55,904 bases of DNA from Tieghemiomyces parasiticus. Lineage: Eukaryota; Kickxellomycota; Dimargaritomycetes; Dimargaritales; Dimargaritaceae. Made by a program: the position numbers and the translations under genes. A model generated the notes under the pieces. That model had not been told where the DNA came from. It did no database searches and saw only the letters and a list, made by a program, of their open reading frames with translations. The DNA lies in the NCBI GenBank assembly GCA_027575765.1, contig JANBPT010000212.1, forward strand, positions 1-55,904, in the 5' to 3' direction. Below are positions 52,159 to 55,904 of the stretch, piece after piece. The stretch's first letter is position 1, and each line of letters starts with the position of its first letter.

Positions 52159-54285
52159 CTAGCCGCGGTTATAGACCGGGTAGCGAGGCTGGCCATGCGG
52201 ACCAGCAGGAGGACTACGGCCGGTGCCGGTGAGTTCATGTGGCGAGGGTAAAGGGGAGGAGGAGCTACCGGGCGGTCGCTGTCCGGGGTGCGCCTGCGAC
52301 TGGTGGTGATGACGTTGATGTTGGTGGTGATGAGGCGGCGGAGGGGGGGCCCAGCTCGCATGGGAGCCCGGGGAAGTCGCTGTAACGGAGGGAACAACCG
52401 CGTTGAGTGATGGGAGATCGTGAACGGGGTCACCGCGGCGGCCGTGGTACTCGCGCTCGGCGTGAGCACGGTGCGCACCGTCGCCTAGGGCCGAGTCAAG
52501 CTCCCGAATCATGTTGGCCGTCTTGGATAATAGGGTCTGGAGGCGCTCCGACTCGGCCCGGAGGTTCTGGCGGTGACGCACCATTTCCTCCCGGTCCAGG
52601 GGGGCCGAGTGAACAGCTGGCTCAGAGACACGTGGAAAGTAGGAGTCCGCAGGGCTACGGGCATGGCCAGGCGGCGATCGAGAGGGGTGGGCCTGAACCA
52701 TCAGAGGGGGGGAGCGGGGCGCTACAGCGGCCCCTGGGTGGGGGTGGCGGTGCCGGTCAGAGGGAAGGACCATGAGCTGGTCGGGGCCTGGCAGGCGCGG
52801 GTTGCCCCCGCGGTACAGCTGCTCGGATGGGTAGTGCGCACTAGGGCTGTGGTGCGAGAATGACTCGGGACCGGCCGTGGCGTAGGTATGCTCGTGGTGC
52901 TGAGGGGCCCGCGGCGACATGGGGGGCAGAGCGTAGCACGGAATCGGTGAGGTGGCTGCCAGAGTCGGGGGCGACGAATAAGGGCCAATAATCGTGGTGT
53001 TACCCACGGCTGGCGAACGGGCAGCCGTGGATGCTACCGCAACACGGTGGGTGGGCGAGTGGATCCGCTTGGGGGATCGATGGCCGTCGTCGTCCAGCTG
53101 AACCGGGACCGAAGCCAGGGTCGGCACGGGCACTACCTCGCGAGGTCGCTTACGCGGCAGGTGATCCTCAATGGCCGGGATCTCACCCGGGTGCTTGGGG
53201 GCAATGGACACCGGGGCGGGGGCGCCGGTGGAGGGTGGCGTAGTCGGGCTCGAAGGATGCGGCTGCTCAGCCGAGGAATTGGTGGGCTTGCCGGCAGCGC
53301 GCTTACGACGCTTGATAACCGACCGCTTCATGTGGATGGGACGGTGGACGTTGTGCAGTTTGTAGTACAGACCGCACGCATTGCAGATGGTGTTGCCCTC
53401 GGCATCCCGGCGCCAGAGTGGGGTGTGGTCGGTCTGACAATTGAAGCACTTGCTGGGCAGGCGGTGCAGGTGGGTCTGGTTGAAGGCCGGACATCCGCCG
53501 CAGGCCTCCGATCCGCCGGTGCCGTTGCAGTGACCGTCACCGGGGCAATCTCCGGCCGCATGGGCGGCGTCGGCAGTGGTAGGAGTGGCGACCGGGGAGG
53601 TTGACGCAAGTTCGACGACACCCTTGATACCGCCCTCGCTCGGGTTGGTGAGGGTGCGAGCCACCACCGTGTCGTCGCCGACAAGGTTAGGAGTCACCGT
53701 GGACTCCGCATTGCCCTCTTCGGCCTCAGCCGTGGCGCTACCTCGGCGCTTGGCAGAGCTGGCGCGTTTCAGCCAATAGGGGCGCACGCGGCCGTAAGCA
53801 CGGAAATAGAGGCCGCAGGCGTTGCAGGTGGACTGACCCTGTTCATCACGGCGCCACAGTGGGGTGCAGGTGGTGTGGCAGTTGGCGCATTCCAGGGGCG
53901 TGACAGCAGAAGTGTTGGTGGCTGCGGCAGTAGTAGTGGGCACGACAAAAGTATTTGGGCCCGATCCGTCCGCGTTGATCATCACCGTATCGCCATTAGC
54001 GGCGGGCGAGCCAGTCTCGGGTTCTGGGGTCAGGGTCAGCGATGGTGAGACGGGTACATGGCCGTGGAGGGACGGGTGGGGAGCGGCGTGGGCAACGTGA
54101 AGCAGAAGATCGGCGGGACTTGCGTCGACCGCACTGGCCTTGGGGCTGCTAGGCGGGAGAGGGGAGGAAGACGGAGGGCGGGGTACCGCGACGTGGGGAC
54201 GCCGGTCCTTAGCTGTGATGGCAGGCCCGTCGGATTCCAGGCCTGGATTACGAGAGTGACGATGCGCGGCGTCGGTAACGGACAT
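52159..54285 (-). CDS. iron-responsive GATA repressor, two zinc fingers plus Cys-rich linker (SreA/Urbs1/Fep1 type)
   Basis: This is an intronless 708-residue protein. Finger 1 (C133, C136, C154, C157; CANCHTTCTPLWRRDEQG) and finger 2 (C280, C283, C301, C304; CFNCQTDHTPLWRRDAEG) both have the CX2C-X17-CX2C spacing of fungal GATA factors. Finger 2 is followed by the basic KRSVIKRRKR. Between them lies CPGDGHCNGTGG then SEACGGCPAFN, an exact C-x5-C-x8-C-x2-C motif that binds iron in SreA, Urbs1 and Fep1. These proteins repress siderophore and iron-uptake genes when iron is plentiful. A C-terminal heptad-like helix (about 585-615, LRAESERLQTLLSKTANMI) fits the coiled coil seen in the same group. 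No siderophore gene is nearby, so regulation is in trans. The ATG at 54285 gives MSVTDAAHRHS. Confidence 0.95.
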   Translation of the reverse strand: MSVTDAAHRHSRNPGLESDGPAITAKDRRPHVAVPRPPSSSPLPPSSPKASAVDASPADLLLHVAHAAPHPSLHGHVPVSPSLTLTPEPETGSPAANGDTVMINADGSGPNTFVVPTTTAAATNTSAVTPLECANCHTTCTPLWRRDEQGQSTCNACGLYFRAYGRVRPYWLKRASSAKRRGSATAEAEEGNAESTVTPNLVGDDTVVARTLTNPSEGGIKGVVELASTSPVATPTTADAAHAAGDCPGDGHCNGTGGSEACGGCPAFNQTHLHRLPSKCFNCQTDHTPLWRRDAEGNTICNACGLYYKLHNVHRPIHMKRSVIKRRKRAAGKPTNSSAEQPHPSSPTTPPSTGAPAPVSIAPKHPGEIPAIEDHLPRKRPREVVPVPTLASVPVQLDDDGHRSPKRIHSPTHRVAVASTAARSPAVGNTTIIGPYSSPPTLAATSPIPCYALPPMSPRAPQHHEHTYATAGPESFSHHSPSAHYPSEQLYRGGNPRLPGPDQLMVLPSDRHRHPHPGAAVAPRSPPLMVQAHPSRSPPGHARSPADSYFPRVSEPAVHSAPLDREEMVRHRQNLRAESERLQTLLSKTANMIRELDSALGDGAHRAHAEREYHGRRGDPVHDLPSLNAVVPSVTATSPGSHASWAPPPPPHHHQHQRHHHQSQAHPGQRPPGSSSSPLPSPHELTGTGRSPPAGPHGQPRYPVYNRG

Positions 54286-55904
54286 TAAATTCGAGTGGAA
54301 GGCCGTGACGTCGCTCTAAATGGCGGTAAAGTAAAAAAAAAAATACCGGTGGCTGCAGCTAGGAGAGAGGCGGAGAGTGATCCGAAGCGATAATGACCAA
54401 ACGATAGAGGGAAGGAAAGGGGTGGTGGGGCTAGGGGGAGTTCAATGTGTGGTCTGAATTCTCAGGAAGGGAAAACGTGATAAGCAATAGGTGAAAAAAA
54501 AATAATGGTTGAAAGATGGTGGCGCCCAGTGTCAAATAGCACCAAAAGGTTGGAAAGGCTGAAGGCTACGAGTGTCCACAGGGCAATACCAAACCGATTC
54601 CAAGTAAACGTTTGGGATATCAGAGAAAAGGCCACAAGGATGAATCCTTATACAATGATGGTATGAGAAACCAAGGTGGCTTAAGTCCGCAATGGGACAA
54701 TCACAAGTCAACGGGATACAGGTCGCAACTGACCGGGGAAGGGTGGGGGTGCGACGATAAGTCCCTCGGTCCGGGAGGTAATCAGTAGAGAGAGTGTGTG
54801 TGGGGTAGGGGCGCCGGCTACTGGAGCGGCGGCCAGTTGATGGGGATAGGGTTGAGATGAAAGACTGGTGCAATATAACGCGGCTGAGGAGGTCCGACCT
54901 TATAGTCCGCTGAACGCTTTCACGAAAGCGGTGATCCGACTAAATGAGGACGACGACGAACTGCAGACGGGCTGGGGGTTAGAAAAAATCGGGAAGCCTA
55001 CTAACGACGAAATCATGAGGGGGAGTCTCAGCTGTGCTAGCAGGCTAGGTAGAGAGAGGAGGGGGGGAGTGTAGAAAGAGGGATGGGCAATGGGAGGTGG
55101 TTTGAGAGCGATTAAGACATTGATTAGTAAACAGTGGCACCAGTAGATATCTGCAGTGCAGTAGGTTTCCCTTTTAGATTAGGGAGTCAATGGCAGATAA
55201 AGGACACGTGGTCGCTCAGTAACCGACAGAGGTGCCAGACTCGACTGGGTTAGAAATAACGATAATGATCCGACTGGGGGCGCATGACGTGTACTAACTA
55301 CTATCAAAGCTAGAATAGCCTGGCGGGCGGTTGGAGCTGCACAGCGATGCGGGGGGCCTGCAGGCCTCGAAGTGGCGCGGGATGACCACCACTGACCGTT
55401 GACCACCGGCACCGGAGTGACGGTCCAACGCGAAAGAATACACGCCAATAAAAGAAACTTGATACTTACGGACTAACGGGGACGGGGTAAGGTAGAAAGG
55501 GGAGAGTGGGTGATAAATAAGGGAATATATAGCAACAACGGTCCGGGACCGCAGTCTAACGGGGGGAAAATATTGAATGGGTTAGGTGTAGAGGAAAGGG
55601 AGGGAAACGGGTGCAGAGTGGGCAGACGAGGCGGGTAGGAACGTCCGCACAAGGGGATTGGACACTGATAGTGCAGGTGAAAAACCCAAGGTCGGGGAGA
55701 TAAGGAACGAGCCGTCGGTGGTTGGCTGGAGACAACGCCAAAGATAGTCGGCAGGACGAATAGCGTGTCTGGATGGGTCGGTGGCGAGGCGGAGAAGACC
55801 CACGAGTCGGGAGCGATTGCAGAGTTTGACGGTTGGAGCGGTCTGACTGGCTGAATAGAAGGAGAACGACAAGCTGTCAAGTGGCAAACCGGTCACGGGG
55901 ATGA
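54286..55904. promoter_or_regulatory. upstream region of the GATA gene
   Basis: About 1.6 kb with an A-tract near 54332-54344. Several GATAA cores (54393, 54478, 54754, 55260) could allow autoregulation, but this core is frequent by chance. The ORFs at 54532-54873 and 55473-55896 (minus) look accidental. Confidence 0.4.

Overview
The window is nuclear DNA from a filamentous, probably early-diverging fungus. Four things point there: short GT-AG introns with strong donors (mostly GTAAGT-like); a GATA factor of the fungal siderophore-regulator type with two fingers and a Cys-rich linker; a 7TM-RGS protein; and Mia40 proteins without a membrane anchor. A cobalamin-trafficking (MMADHC/CblD) gene and a transposon island almost without CpG fit lineages outside Dikarya, such as zoopagomycete or mucoromycete fungi. 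The exact taxon is inference. I found no tRNA, rRNA, CRISPR array or bacterial-style operon.

Layout. 1-8.6 kb: the 5' part of a PCID2/Thp1-type TREX-2 gene (minus, runs off the left edge), a Mia40 gene (plus), a small secreted protein (plus), a three-exon DinB-fold protein (plus) and a seven-exon F-box protein (minus). 8.6-18 kb: a leucine-rich-repeat protein whose 3' exons I could only partly resolve, an intronless 7TM-RGS protein and a second Mia40 gene, all minus. 19-30 kb: a four-exon acidic protein, a 930-residue protein of unknown function (both plus) and a second small secreted protein (minus). 30-40 kb: a HECT ubiquitin ligase with an N-terminal AZUL zinc domain and a bZIP factor with a membrane segment (both minus). 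50.6-54.3 kb: the MMADHC homologue (plus) and the iron-type GATA factor (minus), convergent.

41.9-49.3 kb is an accessory island. It starts with a mariner transposase relic. From about 42.26 to 49.25 kb CpG nearly disappears (about ten by eye in 7 kb), while TpG and CpA stay common, as expected after long cytosine methylation at CpG. It holds LINE fragments (an endonuclease domain on minus and a broken reverse transcriptase on plus, arranged like a 5' inversion), two copies of a 133-bp TG...CA repeat (one with a clean 5-bp target duplication), and two intact unidentified ORFs on minus.

The single-copy genes are a mixed housekeeping and regulatory set (mRNA export, mitochondrial import, ubiquitination, G-protein signalling, stress and iron transcription control, B12 metabolism) and do not form one pathway. 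Several genes are multi-exon and were assembled by hand from splice sites and family conservation.
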